NCBI GenBank assembly: GCA_029582155.1
Contig: CM055900.1
Coordinates: 44,513,624-44,577,623, forward strand
Source: Panopea generosa
Taxonomy: Eukaryota; Mollusca; Bivalvia; Adapedonta; Hiatellidae
DNA length: 64,000 bases
Direction: 5' to 3'
Part shown: positions 34,101-47,279 of the stretch, in pieces
Numbering within the stretch: the first letter of the stretch is position 1
Layout of the letters: every line of letters begins with the position of its first letter
The notes under the pieces: generated by a model
Databases searched by the model: none
Told to the model about the DNA's origin: nothing
What the model saw: the letters and a program-made list of their open reading frames with translations, nothing else
Position numbers and translations under genes: made by a program

Positions 34101-34855
34101 TCTCAATATAGGGTACAAAATGTGAATTAAGCATCGTACTGTAATGAATATCAATATACGCTGCAAAATGAAATTACGCATCGGACCGCAGTGAATACCA
34201 ATACAGGTTCAAAATGAGAATTACGCATTTCAATGCAGTAAATATCAATATAGGATGCACAATGCAATTACGCATATGACCTCAGTGAAAACCAATATAG
34301 GATGCAAAATGTGAATTACGCATTGTACTGTAGTGAATATCAAAATAGGTTGCAAAATGCAATTACGCATTGGACCTCAGTGAATATCAATATAGGACGC
34401 AAAATGATAATTACGAACCTATCAATAAAGAGTACAAAATCCATTTACGCATTAGATTTCAGTGAATAACAATATAGGGTACAAAATGTGAATTACGCAT
34501 TAAATCTCAGTGTATACCAATATAGGATGCAGAATGAGAATTATGCACCAGACTGCAGTGAATATCAATATAGGATGCAAACTGCAATAATGCATTTGAT
34601 CGCAATAAATACCAACATAGGGTAAAAAAATGTGAACTACTCATTGGACCTCAATTAATACCAATACAGGATGCAAAATGAGAATTACACATCGGGCTGA
34701 AGTGAATATCAATATAGGATGTAGAATGCAATTACGCATTGGATCGCAGTGAATATCAATATAGGTTGCAAAACTACAAGACGTATCGGACCGCAGTGAA
34801 TACCAATATATTATGTAAAATGTGAATTAAGTATTGAATCGCAGTGAAGAAATTG
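34035..34855. repeat. 47-bp minisatellite, ~17 copies
   Basis: Units of mostly 47 bp (range 43-48) carry AATTACGCAT, a G(C/T)AGTGAATA block and CAATATAGGATGCAAAATG. The first unit overlaps the last coding-like part of the relic (about 34035-34100). Confidence 0.9.
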
Positions 34856-36159
34856 TTACAGATTTAAAAAAATGTCTTATATATGATTTTGCTATAAAAC
34901 AGCATTATTTGTAGAAAAACAATGTGGATGTATTTAAGTACTGAAAGGATGTCATGTTGCATATACAATAAAATGGATAAGCAACATAACTATCAAACCA
35001 TAGGAGACAATACAATGATAGTTTATAAGTACTTCTTAAGGTAGAATTATTTTTATTAAGGTAATACTTTTTTGCAATTTGCGAACTTTCAAGTTGTCCG
35101 AACCTTATTTATGCATGTGCATGCATATTTTGGTGTATTAATTCAAAAGCCGTTGCGCTTTTAATTCAAACGGCATATTTTTATATTAAGAAATGGTAGA
35201 TGTTCGTCAGATAAAGATTTCAGTCACACGTGATGACAATTGCTACTCTTTAAGGTCTCACTTACCAATTACCTCCCCTTAGTGACGGTAGCAAGAATAT
35301 TTTTTTGTTACATGAGAATATTGGAACATTTTCATGGGTTCTGCAAAGTTTTGATGACACTGAGTACTGTTGAATGAAGATGTAACTGTTCAAAGATACG
35401 TAGTGATACACTGCAACAAATCGGCAAAATTGTCAAAAATGAAGGAGTGCCGTCAACATATCAAAATTTGGAAAATATACCTGGTCAACTCCATGATTTT
35501 TCCTGCATAATATGACTAACAGAGGACATTCTATGGCAACAAGACACTTTTATGCCATTGGCAATGTGTTCAGTGTTCCAGAAGTGCATGTCTCTAAATG
35601 TAGAACAGTAAAATATTAATTGATGTGTGAGACGATTACGGTATCATAGCAACATTACGAAACGTATCTGTTTAATACTGACTTAATAACCAGTATGTGC
35701 ATTAAAAACAAAAAAAAATAAAAAAATTATAGTTACACAAATATTCACCATCCAGTTAGTGGCCTGGAATGCCAGATGCATTATGTCCGCTCCATTAATA
35801 CTAATGTATAGTAACAGTTACATAGTTACTGTTACGTAGTCATGGTTACGTAGTTAACACAATTCTGACTTCTTGGTATATTAACCTTTACATTTAAAAA
35901 ATATCTATTGCATTAGAATCGTATTTATTAAGAATGCATTAATTGATTCAATAAACAAGTTCATTAACCGTTTGGTATTGGTTTATTACATAGGAATGTT
36001 ATATAACTATAAAATCCTGTTTTGATGAGCATATATCAGTTTAAAACAAAAACAAATGAACTATTTCATTGATACATCGCTTTAAAATGATCTGAGTTGT
36101 GTTTCATAGAAGAATGGGATTTATAAAAAAAACTTAATTATTGATATAACGCAATTGCT
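34856..36159. other. Intergenic, nothing recognised
   Basis: AT-rich. Short GTTACATAGTTAC phrases recur near 35815-35860. No coding signal. Confidence 0.55.
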
Positions 36160-38200
36160 TTGATAGTCTTCATATAATATAGCGTTCTTGTCAGACCGCG
36201 ATAGTCTTGATATCATACAGCGTTCTTGTCAGACCGTGATAGTCTTGATATCATACAGCGTTCTTGTCAGACCGTGATAGTCTTGATATCATACAGCGTT
36301 CTTGTCAGACTGCGATAGTCTTGATATCATACAGCGTTCTTGTCAGACCGTGATAGTCTTGATATCATACAGCGTTCTTGTCAGACTGCGATAGTCTTGA
36401 TATCATACAGCGTTCTTTTCAGACTGTGATTGCTTTTATACCATACAGCGTTCTTGTCAGACTGCGATAGTCTTGATATCATACAGCGTTCTTGTCAGAC
36501 TGTGATAATTTTAATAGCATACAACGGTCTTGTCAGACCGCGATAGCCTTGATATCATACAGCGTTCTTGTCAGACTGTGAGACCTTGATAGTCTTGATA
36601 TCATACAGCGTTCTTTTCAGACCGTGATAGCTTTTATATCATACAGCGTTCTTGTCAGACTGCGATAGTCTTGATATCATACAGCGTTCTTGTCAGACCG
36701 TGACAGCCTTGATATCATACAGCGTTCTTTTCAGACCGCGATAGTCTTGATATTATACAGCGTTCTTGTCAGACCGTGAGAGTCTTGAAATCATACAGTG
36801 TTCTTGTCAGACCGTGATAGTCTTAATATCATAAAACGTTCTCGTGAGACAGTGATATTCTTAATAGCATATAACGTCCTTGTCAGACCGTGATAGTCTT
36901 AATATCATAAAACGTTCTCGTGAGACCGTGATAGTCTTAATATCATATAACGTCCTTGTCAGATCGTGAGACCGTGATAGACTTGATATCATACAGCGTT
37001 CTTGTCAGACCGTGATAGCTTTGATATAATACAGCGTTCTTTTTAGACCGCGATAGTCTTGATATCATACAGCGTTCTCGTCAGACCGTGATAGCCTTGA
37101 TATCATACAACGTTCTTGTCAGTCCGTGATAGCTTTAATATCATACAGCGTTCTTGTCAGACCGTGATAGCCTTGATATCAAACAGCGTTCTTGTCAGAC
37201 CGCGATACTCTTGATATCATACAGCGTTCTTATCAGATCGTGATAGCCTTGATATCATACAGCGTTTTTGTCAGACTGTGATAGTTTTAAAAGCACACAG
37301 CGTTCTTGTCAGACCGCGATATTCTTGATATCATACAGTGTTCTTGTCAGACTGTGAGAACTTGATAGTCTTGATATCACACAGCGTTCTTTTCAGACCG
37401 TGATAGCTTTTATATCAGACAGCGTTCTTGTCAGACTGCGATATTCTTGATATCATACAGCGTTCTTGTCAGACCGTGATAGCCTTGATATCATACAACG
37501 TTCTTGTCAGACCTCAATAATCTTGATATCATACAGCGTTCTTGTCAGACTGTGATAGTTTTAATAGCATACATCATTCTTGTCAGACCGCGATAGTCTT
37601 GATATCATACAGCGTTCTTGTCAGACTGTGAGACCTTGATAGTCTTGATATCATACAGCGTTCTTTTCAGACCTTGATAGTCTTGATATTATACAGCGTT
37701 CTTGTCAGACCGTGAGACCGTGATAGTCTTGAAATCATACAGTGTTCTTGTCAGACCGTGATAGTCTTAATATCATAAAACGTTCTCGTAAGATAGTGAT
37801 ATTCTTAATATCATATAACGTCCTAGTCAGACCGTGATAGTCTTAATATCATAAAACGTTCTCGTTAGACCGTGATAGTCTTAATATCATATAACGTCCT
37901 TGTCAGATCGTGAGACCGTGATAGTCTTGATATCATACAGCGTTCTTGTCAGACCTTGATAGCCTTGATATCATACAGCGTTCTTTTCATACCGCGATAG
38001 TCTAGATATCATACAGCGTTCTCGTCAGACCGTGATAGCCTTGATATCATACAGCGTGCTTGTCAGACCGTGATAGCCTTGATATCATACAGCGTTCTTG
38101 TCAGACCGCGATAGTCTTGATATCATACAGCGTTCTTATCAGACCGTGAGACCGTGACAGTCTTAATATCATATAACGTCCTTGTCAGACCTCGATAGAG
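36160..38200. repeat. 38-bp minisatellite, ~53 copies, with higher-order blocks
   Basis: Units read TCTTGATATCATACAGCG, then TTCTTGTCAGACCGTGATAG. Variant units recur in the same order: the series beginning CAGTGTTCTTG with AAAACGTTCTCG and TATAACGTCCTTG variants at 36796 returns at 37740, an offset of 944 bp. This shows block-wise amplification on top of unit duplication. Confidence 0.95.
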
Positions 38201-38571
38201 ACAAATGATTTGCTACACACTGCCATGTATATTATGTCCAGTTTTTATGAAAATGTTAATAATAAAATTATTAGATTAAGATTATTTGTGCAATTGATAT
38301 GGATAATGTTTATTCCTCCAACTTACCAGTTATTGTGTATTCTTATGTTGGTTTGCATTCCTACTATGAAACAAAACAATTGCAAAGAACAAAATTTGAC
38401 TGTGAAGTGAGACCTATATACCACAAGACAGAGTCTGCGCCAATATCATTCTACTATATTACGGTATAACTAATTATAACATTCAACGCGACTATGTTAT
38501 GAAAGCATTTGTTGCACACCGGCTGAGATACTTAAACCGCATAAGTAGGTGCCTCAATACCGCCTCTTGGT

Positions 38572-39672
38572 GAAAGTTTTAGCGCTATGCTATGTATACA
38601 ACTGCGTAAATGTACCGCTATGTTATGCATATATACTGCGTAAAATGTACCGCCATTTTATGCATATATACTGCGTAAATGTACCGCTATATTATGTATA
38701 TAAACTGCTTAAATGTACCGCTATATTATGCATGTTATGTATACATTCTTTGTTTATGTACCACTATGTAATGTATACATACTGTGTAAATATACCGCTG
38801 TGTTATGTATACATACTGTGTAAATGTACCGCTATGTTATGTATACATACTGTGTGTACCGCTATGGTATGTATAAATACTGTATAAATGTATCGCTCTG
38901 TTATGTATACATACTCTGTTTATGTATCGCTTTGTTATGTTTACATACTGTGTACCGCGTAAATGTACCGCTATATTATGCATAATTATATACTACGTAA
39001 ATGTACCGCTATATTATGCATGTTATGTATACATTCTTTGTTTATGTACCACTATGAAAAATATATATACTGTCTAAATAAACCGCTCTTTCATGTATCC
39101 ATACTGTGTAAATGTATCGCTATGTTATGTATACATACTGTGTAAATTTGCCGCTTTGTTATGTATACAAACTGTGTAAATGTTCCGCTATGTTATGTTT
39201 ACATACTGTGTACCGCTATGTTATGTATACTCTGTAAATATACCGATATTGTATGCATCCATACTGTATAAATATACCGCTATGTTATGGATACACATAT
39301 TGTAAATGTGCTGCTTTGTTATGTATACATACCGTCTGTGTAAATGTGCGCTATGTTATGCATACATACTGTGTAAATGTGCGCTATGTCATGTATAGAT
39401 ATTTTGTAAATGTAACGGTATGTTATTTTTACATACTGTGTACAAGTGTCGCTATGTTATGTATACATACTGTGTAAATGTGCGCTATTTTATGTATACA
39501 TACTGTGTAAATGTGCGCTATATTATGTATAGATATTTTGAAAATGTACCGCTATGTTATTTTTACATACTGTGTATAAGTGTCGCTTTGTTATGTATAC
39601 ATACTGTGTTAAAATATCTCTATGTTATTAATACATATTGTGTAAAATCGCAATGCTATGCATACATATTGT
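38572..39672. repeat. 34-bp minisatellite, ~30 copies
   Basis: Units carry TACCGCTATGTTATGTATAC and ATACTGTGTAAATG with many variants and indels. Several Cys/Tyr/Val-rich open frames across it are artefacts. Confidence 0.95.
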
Positions 39673-40329
39673 AATAACTGTAATAATTGTTGTATTGTAT
39701 ATATTCTTATATAGGGATGCCTTGTTGTTAATACATCAAGTTTGTTTTGATTGTGCTCAGTGCATGTAAGAGATTTGTAATATGCCGATATATAGATATT
39801 AAACCTTGTCGTTGTGGAGTGTAGAGTGCTTTTATAAATAACGTTGCACTTCTTGTTGTTTTATCACTGTGGAATACAGAATGTGCATCCGCAGAGGAAT
39901 GAATCTAAATGAAGGATTGTCATTAAATAGATTCAGTCATCAGGATAAAAGCCATTCTTCCGTTTGGCATGCTTCAAGTTTCAAACGATAAACAAATGAC
40001 ATAGCTTTTAATGTGCTTTTAGAATAAATAATGTTTCTTTGTGAAATATTAAGCCTAAGTTTATACCATCGAAGATTAGCAGACGACCAGTTAACGCAGC
40101 CACTCCTTCCTTTGATCCAGGCAGACGAATGACAATGACACATCATGCCGTATATAAATCCTCACGGAGACTGCGGTTTAGTTTTCTAAAAAGGCTTTAA
40201 AATAATTAAAATAATGCAATCGAGCGATGTTTGTTTGAATATTTGGCGGCATTTTATGCCATCGAAGACAAACAGACAATCGGTTTATTTAATCACACTT
40301 AATTAGAGTCCTGTAAGGTTAACCAGTAC
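39673..40329. other. Intergenic, nothing firm
   Basis: No supported gene. A minus-strand 68-codon frame (39940-40146) has no motif. Confidence 0.5.
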
Positions 40330-40490
40330 TCGAGCACACCCATTTCGGCATGTAACTGATAACTTTCTCGCTTTATCAGTCAGTGGCGTTTGAGGTAATG
40401 TCGTATATCTATCCTCATGAGACAGTGGCTTGGCTTGGGATTTGAACTCACGACCCTGGATTGATAGTCAGACGCGCTACCGACTTAAGA
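40330..40490 (-). mobile_element. tRNA-derived SINE-like element
   Basis: On the minus strand, AAGTCGGTAGCGCGTC (A-box-like, 40471-40487) is followed about 30 bp later by GGGTCGTGAGTTCAAATCCC (B-box-like, 40437-40456), the arrangement of an RNA polymerase III tRNA promoter. The sequence then runs on beyond a tRNA's length to at least 40330, so it is SINE-like rather than a tRNA gene. The left boundary is approximate. The head resembles the one at 60705-60775. Confidence 0.65.
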
Positions 40491-43400
40491 TGTCTTCTGA
40501 CATGCACATGATGTTTCCAACTTTGTCAGAGCGCATCGATAACATGGTATTCAGTCTCATTAAGCGTGATACTGAGACACGTTTGGACACATTGAAATTT
40601 ACTTTGAAAGAAGAGATTATTGATGACTTAGAGTAGACCAGTAACAGGGTAAACATATTGTCTTCTTCATCTAGATCTAACAGTGAATCGGACGTTTCCT
40701 TGAATGTCGCTTTTCGAAACACCCCTGAAACCGTTAATGAGAACATTACAGATCGAGTTAATGATATGATCAGCAAATCGCTTAGCATTAATGGGGTTAA
40801 GATTGATAATATTCAGCGAAAAACATTGGACAGTTTTAAAAGGCCTTGGTTCGTTTTTGCCACCTTCAACAAGAAAATGGTCATTAGTGTTAACGCTAAT
40901 TTGAAAGATGATAGAACATTGAACCATAACTAATCACGCGAGGAACGACAAATGGCAAATAATCTGAGAGCCATCATTAATGCTGTTAATCGGAAAACAC
41001 GTGTAATTAACAATAGATAATGTGACAAAAATCGTATTAATAAAGAACATGGCACCAATACCATTCGGGAAAATAACAACAACAACAACAGGAAAAGATA
41101 GTCCAATACCCGTGATGTAGGAGCTGCAAAACGCGAAGCAACCGCACCGATATGAATGAGGGGAACACGGCTAGACCAGGCGGAGGAAGAAATAGTGATT
41201 GTGGAGTCGTGGTAGCCAGAGGAATTAAATACGTGCGTGCCGGGTTTTGGATCAGCAAAACAATGTACTTATAATTATAACTTACGGCACATATGTATAA
41301 GGCATTTTGATCTTGATGTCATTGGAATTGCAGAAACTAAGCTTATTACCGGAAGTACAAATTTAGAAATGATACTTTCAAATGCAAGAAAGTGCATATT
41401 CGTGGTTGATGTGACCTTGTTCACAAAGAGATGCACGTAAACTCCCCTGTAGTCCTATAATGTTCTGTTCATCTAACAAAATTAGACGGTCAGGAGCGCC
41501 ATGGCGGAGTGACACATTGTCTACGCTTTGGTATAATGTTTGTTCTAGCGAACGTGAGTGGTTGAGTTGTAACAATACATGTATCAGAAAATAATACAGA
41601 AAATATTAAAATTTGAATACTGCTCGGCAAGTTTATAATTTGATAGAAAGGTTCAAAGGTCGAAGCGATTATTTTTGTTTAAAAGGCAACCTCATATTTA
41701 ATAAAAGGTTAATAACAATAATAAAAATATATTTTGAAAATAAGAATAAGATTTTGGAGTAAGTAAAAAAAAAGGAGGATCATGGAAGTTATGATGGATA
41801 ACGGATGCTTGTCTAATGACGTAAAGGATGTTCTCCATAAATGGGAGAATGATTTTAGAATGTGAGGATGAGGTAGATAATAAAGATGAATTGTCTTTAG
41901 ATTATCAACATAATGATACATTAGATAATTAAATTTCTATTTTAGAAAGGTAAAGCTGTTGATATTGATTCAATAACTGTTCATGCTCTACAAAAAATTT
42001 TATCGGTATCTTTTTACACGTGATGTTTAATATTTGTTTTGAATTGGTTTTATTCCTTTCTTATGGGGTAAGAGTTTTATCCGTTCTCTATCAAAGACGG
42101 GCACTGTTGATACAAATGACAGACCCGCTTTCATATAGCGTAATTTCGTTGACACCATCTATGTTTAAGCTGTATAATCATATTTTAAATTCTAGACTTT
42201 CATTATGGTCCGAGGAGAATAACTTAATAAAGAAATGTAGTACTGTAAACCATTTATCTTCTGTTACAAATAGCATTGAAACCAGAAAGAAAATAAAATG
42301 TTCAACTTTTTGTGCATTTATATACTTTAGAAAAGCGTATTATTGTATGAATATATGTTAATTATGAAAACGTTTTCATACTATTGGAATTTCAACCAAA
42401 ATGTTAACAGCTGTTAAATCTTAATGCAAACATTTATAAGCATGTGATAGAGTGAATGAATAAATCTACTACACATTGGTTTGAAGTTAAGTCGGGATTG
42501 AGACAAAGATGTTCACTCTCACCACTTCTTATCGACTTATTTATTAATGACCTTGCTTTAAGAATTAAGCACTCGGTTAGGCATCTCATTTTACTTTATT
42601 ATGCTGATGTCTAAGAAGCATGGTTTACAAGCTTTGTTAAACGTGCTTTACAATTGATATTTTAACAACAATAATATGCATGCTAACAATAAAAAGAGTA
42701 CTGTTGTTCACTTTTGTTAAATTTCATATCACATCTTCAGAACATATTTTGTATTTAGGTTTGAAAAATAATGTTATTGATGTGGCAGATAAATATGTTT
42801 ATCTTGTCTTAACTCTCATTGAACATCTTGATTATAACATCATAGCAAAGCATATTCCAAAAAGTGCTGGTTGTAATTTAGGTCTACTTATTGTAACGTT
42901 TATATGTATGGTTTGCATGCCCTATTTTGTATTTACAAAACTATATGAATCCTATGTTTGGTCTGTTATGGTGCTGCATTTGAGAATTTAGATCATTTTC
43001 CTGTATAGATTATTTTCATAACAGAGCTATGCAGTCCTATTTAGGAGGTGGCAAGTGTATGACTACTGCTGCTGTGGCAGTTAATACAGACTGATAACAA
43101 TAAAGTGTCAAGCAATGGAAAACCAGTATATACCCATTAGTGCCGCTATACATATGGATAATTCAAGAAAAATACAACCAATATTTGTCTGGGATTATAA
43201 AAAAGAAGTAGGTCATATAAAAGTGTTTGTTTTCACTCAACGAGAAGTTTAAGTATATATACTGTAATATTGATGGATATTTAAAAAAAGACTATTCAAG
43301 TTGCCATGGCATCCTTAATAGGTATCTATGTAGCTGATTGGTCTAACTGTTTAAATAATATTGAGGGTAGAAATCAGAGCGTAAAGATGTTAGAACGTAT

Positions 43401-43860
43401 AAACCGTTTAAATTCAAATATACTTGTAACCTTGTATTGCCTTTAACGCATAGGTATGATTTTGCAAAGTTTAGATGCTGGGTAGCTCCCTTAAGAATAG
43501 AAACAGGTCGTAATGACAAAATGATGAGGAAACTAAACTGATTGTAATGGATTGCTGAAATATATAGAATAGACAAGTTAAATCGTAACTGACAAAGTTA
43601 AATATATATGTTATAACTTATAACAGTTTTACAGATGAGGAAAAGTTGATATTTTTGTTTTCCAATATTGGAATGTCATAACCTGTTATATATTTCTGCA
43701 AAAAACGCAATGTTCTTTTGTACATGTATTCATAAAACAGTGTTTAGTATCATAACATTTATACAATTAGTCGTAATGATAGTTCTAGTACAATATCGAG
43801 AAATCGGTGCTTATCAGTTCCCCCTAGATCAGAGATGTTTTCCTACATTCTGAAGAGCAA
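40488..43860 (+). mobile_element. Second decayed LINE (ORF1 plus endonuclease/RT)
   Basis: Plus-strand pieces follow LINE order. 40488-41020 reads as a charged ORF1-like protein (TLSERIDNMVFSLIKRDTET, LSINGVKIDNIQRKTLDSF). 41237-41365 has an endonuclease-like HFDLDVIGIAETKLI. 42080-42360 has RT pieces (DPLSYSVISLTPSMFKLYNHI, and STFCAFIYFRKAYYCMN where the usual aspartates are Tyr). 42505-42610 has SGLRQRCSLSPLLIDLFINDL and YYADV. 42725-42990 continues with YLVLTLIEHLDYNI, and 43480-43510 has remnants of a WVAPLRIETGR-type block. Stops and frameshifts are frequent. I cannot fix the clade. No clear 3' tail was found, so the end is approximate. Confidence 0.65.
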
Positions 43861-44120
43861 ATGCATTGGCATATTTTTTTCATCCGCACATAATATTACA
43901 ATGTAGTTTTAATAACCCTTTAGACTTTAAGTCAAGATTAACTTCGATATCTCAAATCTTATTGTGTAAATATTCATTTGTGGTCAATTCACAGAATTGA
44001 CTTTGTAATTACTTACATTACATCTCTGTGATAAAAGTGGTATTTTAACGTAAAATAGATATAATAGTATCTTGTAATTCTTTTAAGAACGACATGGTAA
44101 AGTTATATTTGTTTGTTGTT

Positions 44121-44360
44121 AGATGGATGGATGGATGGATGGATGGATGGATGGATGGATGGATGGATGGATGGATTGATTGATGGATGGATGGATGGAT
44201 GGATGGATGGATGGATGGATGGATGGATGGATGGATGGATGGATGGATGGATGGATGGATGGATGGGAGGATGGATGGATGGATGGATGGATGGATGGAT
44301 GGATGGATGGATGGTGGGTGGGTGGTTGGGTGGGTGGATGGATGGATGGATGGATGGATG
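44121..44360. repeat. (TGGA)n microsatellite, ~240 bp
   Basis: Tetranucleotide repeat with a few GGGT and GATT variants. The open frames on both strands (WMDG and HPSI repeats) are artefacts. Confidence 0.97.
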
Positions 44361-44596
44361 AATTAATTCTAACAAATACGATACAAATTATGAGACGTAA
44401 AATTAAAAGAAAACAACCAACTAAACAGTATTTGCCATTTTAATGAGGTCTTATGCAATTTTCAATATATATATTATATATTAGACCTCATCAAAATATA
44501 TGGCAATTAGTTTTATATTTTCTAGAAAAAAATTGTGAAACGACAAACGTCAACAAGCGACTGACAAAGTATTTTACTTATAATGTTTGTACCGAA

Positions 44597-44893
44597 TTGT
44601 ATTCGAGCGTGTATAGATTAATCATGCACAATCCCTGATATGTAATTGTATTCGAACGTGTATAGATTAATCATGCACATTCCCGATATGTTATTGTATT
44701 CGAACGTGTATAGATTAATCATGCACAGTTCTCGATATGTAATTGTATTCAAACGTGTATAGACTAATCATGCACAATCCCCGATATGTAATTGTATTCG
44801 AACGTGTATAGATAAATCATGCACATTCCCCGATATGTAATTGTATTCGAATGTGTATAGATTAATCATGCACATTCCCCGATATGTAATTGA
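44597..44893. repeat. 49-bp minisatellite, 6 copies
   Basis: TTGTATTCGAACGTGTATAG recurs at 44597, 44646, 44694, 44743, 44792 and 44841. Confidence 0.95.
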
Positions 44894-46600
44894 ACTACAT
44901 TAATATTTGTACATCTGATAACTTGTCAAGCTTTGATCAAACCATAATTAAACTTTAAGTTTCTATCGAATAAACCAAGACGAACGGCACTCTTTCGAGC
45001 TTTGCAAACATTTGTCATTGGAAAATGAAATGTAGTTAATCTACATATATCTAGTTAATTTAGAACGATTGCATAAGAAATGTAACTACAATACACATTG
45101 TAAACTCAGGATTGGACAACTTAGCAAAATGCAATCATTCTTGAACAAACAACAATAAGTACGATATGTAAAACCATTAATTGGAAATACACCGTACCGA
45201 ACGAATTTTTCGACAAACCTCTTAACTCTTGATAGTTTGCTATGTATATATCTTTTTGGATAAAAAAAGCTGTTTGGACCAACTTAATGTAGTATGTGAG
45301 GCGGCAATGTATTGGATAAAAAGTGTACATAGGTCGCAGGTTAGATCACAGACTCGAGCAGAAGTCCTCTCAAGTCAACACTCACGTTGTGGTTCTCAGA
45401 GAGATTCACAAACAATCTCAGAGCGAGCGTATCTAAGTTAATATGCTAATCAAATTAAACAAAGCCAATTTTATACTGAATAATTCAACTGCAAGATTAA
45501 TATTTCTATTTCAAGTTGTGTGGTTGCAGGCTGTAAGATTTATTGATAAATCCCTCATCCGAATTAATATACTTCCTCGAGGATTATCAATCAGTTTTAA
45601 CGGCATCCCAGAAATGTAATGAACTAGTAATTGATAAATCGTTGTTCAATATATTCATTTATAACATTTTTCTTTGTTTGCAATAACTGCCTTTCAAACA
45701 TTCAATAAATCAATTATTATTACTTGCATTGCGAACATGCATGTATGTTTCATAGACTTATATAGAAGGATAGTGATCTTGCATTTCTCGACTGAATGTT
45801 GATAAAATAGCACACGAAGAATTATAAGCATTAATAATTCACGGCACCTGATTTCTTGTACATTAAATGTTGTGTGTAATCTGAGATGAATTCAAATGTT
45901 TCGATCACAAAAACATGATATTGAATTAAAGATGTTAGGGTTTGAAGTAAAATTTCTCATAATGTGCTATTATTTTAGCTGCACATTTTGAAATCAGAAG
46001 TACTACCACAATTTTAAACTGAACTTGCTGGGAATGGTATTGTTTTGATAAGAATTCATTATGCAGTTTAAGAAGTTTGTTTTGTGTTCCTGAGATGAAT
46101 GGAATATAAGATAATTGAAAACGAGAACTTGCAAGATTTTGCGTGAATACGCGAGCGTTCACAAAATATCAGTCAGTTGCCTTTCCTTTAGTATATGATT
46201 CCTCGATATGTTTTAATGTGCATGTGTCACTTCCCATTATGTATGTTTGAACGTAGTCTATTCCAGAAGCTGCTATCTCCCGATATCAGGTATATTAACC
46301 CCAATGAAAAAGCAGGGAATTATATGCATGTCCTCAAATTCATAGCACTTGAACCCTTATCAAACTGTAACGTCATGCAAACTTTAAGGTGCTCAAATGT
46401 GGCTTTCCAAACATCGATATTTAACGGACCCAATCGGGAGAGCAGGGTCCGTCCTAAAGATTAGTTTGAACGTGAATGTGTCACTTCCGGTTTAATATGT
46501 GAATGGGAAAATACGTAAAGACGAATAATATTAAAGTAACACAAGATATTGCTTTAATTATTTTAAAAAAAATATGGAATTATCATGTGTTTCAGATTAA
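44894..46600. other. Intergenic, nothing recognised
   Basis: AT-rich. Contains 45014-45090, which resembles 775-845. The open frames at 45229-45441 and 46195-46464 show no motif. Confidence 0.5.
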
Positions 46601-46890
46601 TATTACGAGTCACTTTCGTAGATAATATAAGTTTCATCTTTTAAACACACATTACGAGTCACTTTCGTAGATAATATAAGATTCATCTTTTATACACATA
46701 TTACGAGACACTTTCGTAGATAATATAAGTTCCATCTTTTATACACATATTACGAGTCACTTTCGTAGATATATAAGTACATCTTTTATACACATTACGA
46801 GTCACTTTCGTAGATATATAAGTACATCTTTTATACACATATAACGAGTCACTTTCGTAGATAAACTAAGTTTCTTCTTTTATACACATT
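46601..46890. repeat. 49-bp minisatellite, 6 copies
   Basis: ACGAGTCACTTTCGTAGATA recurs at 46605, 46654, 46703, 46752, 46797 and 46844. It has the same period as the array at 44597 but an unrelated sequence. Confidence 0.95.
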
Positions 46891-47184
46891 TTTTCCTGTA
46901 ATTTGTAATATTTTGATATTCAGGTTTTAGTTGTATTCGGTATTTTTGTATGTTTTGTTTTATGAAATAACAAAGTATAATATATTTTCAGGTTAATGAT
47001 ACAAAACTTACACTCATGTGTGGTAGTAATCTTATACTTTCCTTTTCCATTTTTCACATGCGTGTGTTAAAAGAACTGGTATTCCTGCATAGATTATTGA
47101 TACATAATCTTTTAGATGTTACACTTAAATTCTACGATGTCCCGTTGAGGTCATTGCAGCATGTTTTATTAAATTAAGGGAAGT

Positions 47185-47279
47185 CGAAACGAAACAACGG
47201 AACAACGAAACAACGATGGTGAAAAGACTTTTCATTATCTTTGTTTCGAATTTTCACCATCGTAGTTTTGTTGTTTCGA
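47185..47279. repeat. Foldback repeat, ~95 bp
   Basis: CGAAACAACGATGGTGAAAA (from about 47206) pairs with TTTTCACCATCGTAG and TTGTTGTTTCG (to 47279). The left arm also has tandem CGAAACAACGGAACAA. Confidence 0.75.

Noticed and set aside
34035-34855. Coding peptide repeat: the first unit reads like a Tyr-rich 16-residue repeat
   Set aside because: Most units are 47 bp (range 43-48), so the frame is not kept from unit to unit and stops appear within two units.
36160-38200. Possible CRISPR or replication-origin iterons
   Set aside because: Repeats are head-to-tail without spacers, vary by block and lie in a eukaryotic repeat-rich region.
38549-39674. Cys/Tyr-rich open frames that could resemble small secreted proteins
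   Set aside because: They follow the 34-bp array in shifting frames and have no signal-peptide-bearing start unique to them.
44103-44443. Long WMDG and HPSI repeat frames on both strands
   Set aside because: They are the translation of a TGGA microsatellite.
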